From Nitrospira sp. (GTDB lineage Bacteria > Nitrospirota > Nitrospiria > Nitrospirales > Nitrospiraceae): DNA of 5,814 nt. Both the position numbers and the translations under genes were made by a program. The notes under the pieces are model-generated. The model was not told the origin of the DNA and did not search any database. It saw nothing but the letters and a program-made list of their open reading frames with translations. Location of the stretch: positions 1 to 5,814 of the forward strand of contig JAOUEB010000101.1 of NCBI GenBank assembly GCA_029858925.1, written 5' to 3'. Shown here piece after piece: positions 5,189-5,814 of the stretch (position 1 is its first letter; every line of letters begins with the position of its first letter).

Positions 5189-5814
5189 ATGTCCATGGAC
5201 CTAGCCAAGAAACTGTACGCCAAGATGCCGGACGCCTGCGCGAAGGCGAGGACGAAGTTCGGCCGTCCGCTGACGCTGGCCGAAAAGATTCTCGTCTCGC
5301 ACGCCGATAATTTCGACACCCAGACCTGGGAACGCGGCAAGGCCATGCTGGCCCTGCGGCCAGACCGTGTCGCGATGCAGGATGCGACGGCCCAAATGGC
5401 CATGTTGCAGTTTATGCAGGCGAATAAGAAGCAGGCCGCCGTGCCCAGCACGATCCATTGCGACCATTTGATCCGCGCCGAAATGGGGTCCGAGAAGGAC
5501 CTGCTGCGCGCGATGGATGAAAATAGGGAAGTCTACAACTTTCTGGCCTCGGCGGCGAGGAAGTACGGCATCGGCTTCTGGAAGCCGGGCGCCGGGATCA
5601 TTCATCAAGTCGTGCTGGAAAATTATGCGTTCCCCGGAAGTTTGATCATCGGCACCGACTCGCATACGCCAAACGGCGGTGGGCTGGGCGGTTTAGCGAT
5701 CGGCGTCGGCGGTGCCGATGCGGGCGAAGTAATGGCAGGTTTGCCCTGGGAAGTGCTCCATCCCAAATTGATCGGCGTGCGCCTCACCGGCAAATTGAGC
5801 GGCTGGGCGTCGGC
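5189..5814 (+). CDS. acn: Aconitate hydratase, mitochondrial type, 3'-truncated by window edge
   Basis: The visible 208 codons are the N-terminal part of an aconitase, which interconverts citrate and isocitrate through cis-aconitate on a [4Fe-4S] cluster. In the reductive TCA cycle it supplies the citrate that AclBA cleaves. The sequence matches the mitochondrial-type (ACO2-like) subfamily closely: [35 protein letters not shown], and [14 protein letters not shown]. Expected active-site residues are Gln64, Asp92-His93, His139 and Asp157-Ser158-His159. All sit at a constant offset of 8 from the known mature mitochondrial numbering, so there are no insertions or deletions here. The cluster-binding cysteines lie beyond the window. 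The ATG at 5189 has GGAG 7 bases before it; a second in-frame ATG two codons on is less well placed. The gene starts 125 bases after the aclA stop on the same strand, suggesting one operon. Full length would be about 750 residues. Confidence 0.96.
   Translation, partial: MSMDLAKKLYAKMPDACAKARTKFGRPLTLAEKILVSHADNFDTQTWERGKAMLALRPDRVAMQDATAQMAMLQFMQANKKQAAVPSTIHCDHLIRAEMGSEKDLLRAMDENREVYNFLASAARKYGIGFWKPGAGIIHQVVLENYAFPGSLIIGTDSHTPNGGGLGGLAIGVGGADAGEVMAGLPWEVLHPKLIGVRLTGKLSGWAS

Overview
The window most likely comes from a chemolithoautotrophic bacterium that fixes CO2 by the reductive (reverse) TCA cycle. The best guess is a Nitrospira-like member of the Nitrospirota. The evidence is a two-subunit ATP-citrate lyase in the order beta then alpha (aclB-aclA), followed at once by aconitase, together with moderately GC-rich coding sequence. 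The phylum is inferred from gene content and general knowledge; there is no rRNA or other marker here to prove it. All five genes lie on the + strand.

Layout. Positions 1-600 hold the 3' part of an unrecognised gene with an HExxE motif (possibly a metallopeptidase-like fold) and a basic C-terminal tail. Positions 663-1568 encode an N-acetylmuramoyl-L-alanine amidase (Amidase_2/PGRP fold) with a very basic N-terminus, no visible signal peptide and a C-terminal bacterial SH3 domain. Positions 1569-1957 are a non-coding gap of about 390 bases. It holds two small hairpins just after the amidase, several short palindromes, a weak candidate terminator, and a good sigma70-type promoter (TTGAGT, 17 bases, TACAAT) about 45 bases before aclB. 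Positions 1958-3157 are aclB, 3243-5063 are aclA, and 5189 to the window end is the N-terminal 208 codons of a mitochondrial-type aconitase.

How the genes work together. In the reductive direction aconitase turns isocitrate into citrate. AclBA then cleaves citrate with ATP and CoA to acetyl-CoA and oxaloacetate, which releases the fixed carbon and regenerates the acceptor. The three genes are probably one transcription unit driven from the promoter ahead of aclB. Every catalytic residue that I could place by family knowledge in AclB, AclA and the visible part of aconitase is present.

The least ordinary feature is what lies between these genes. The aclB-aclA gap, the end of aclA and the aclA-aconitase gap each contain a different short-unit repeat able to form alternative hairpins. 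One of them supplies the last codons of aclA. I see no wholly new system in the window. The repeats and the HExxE protein are the parts most worth a second look.
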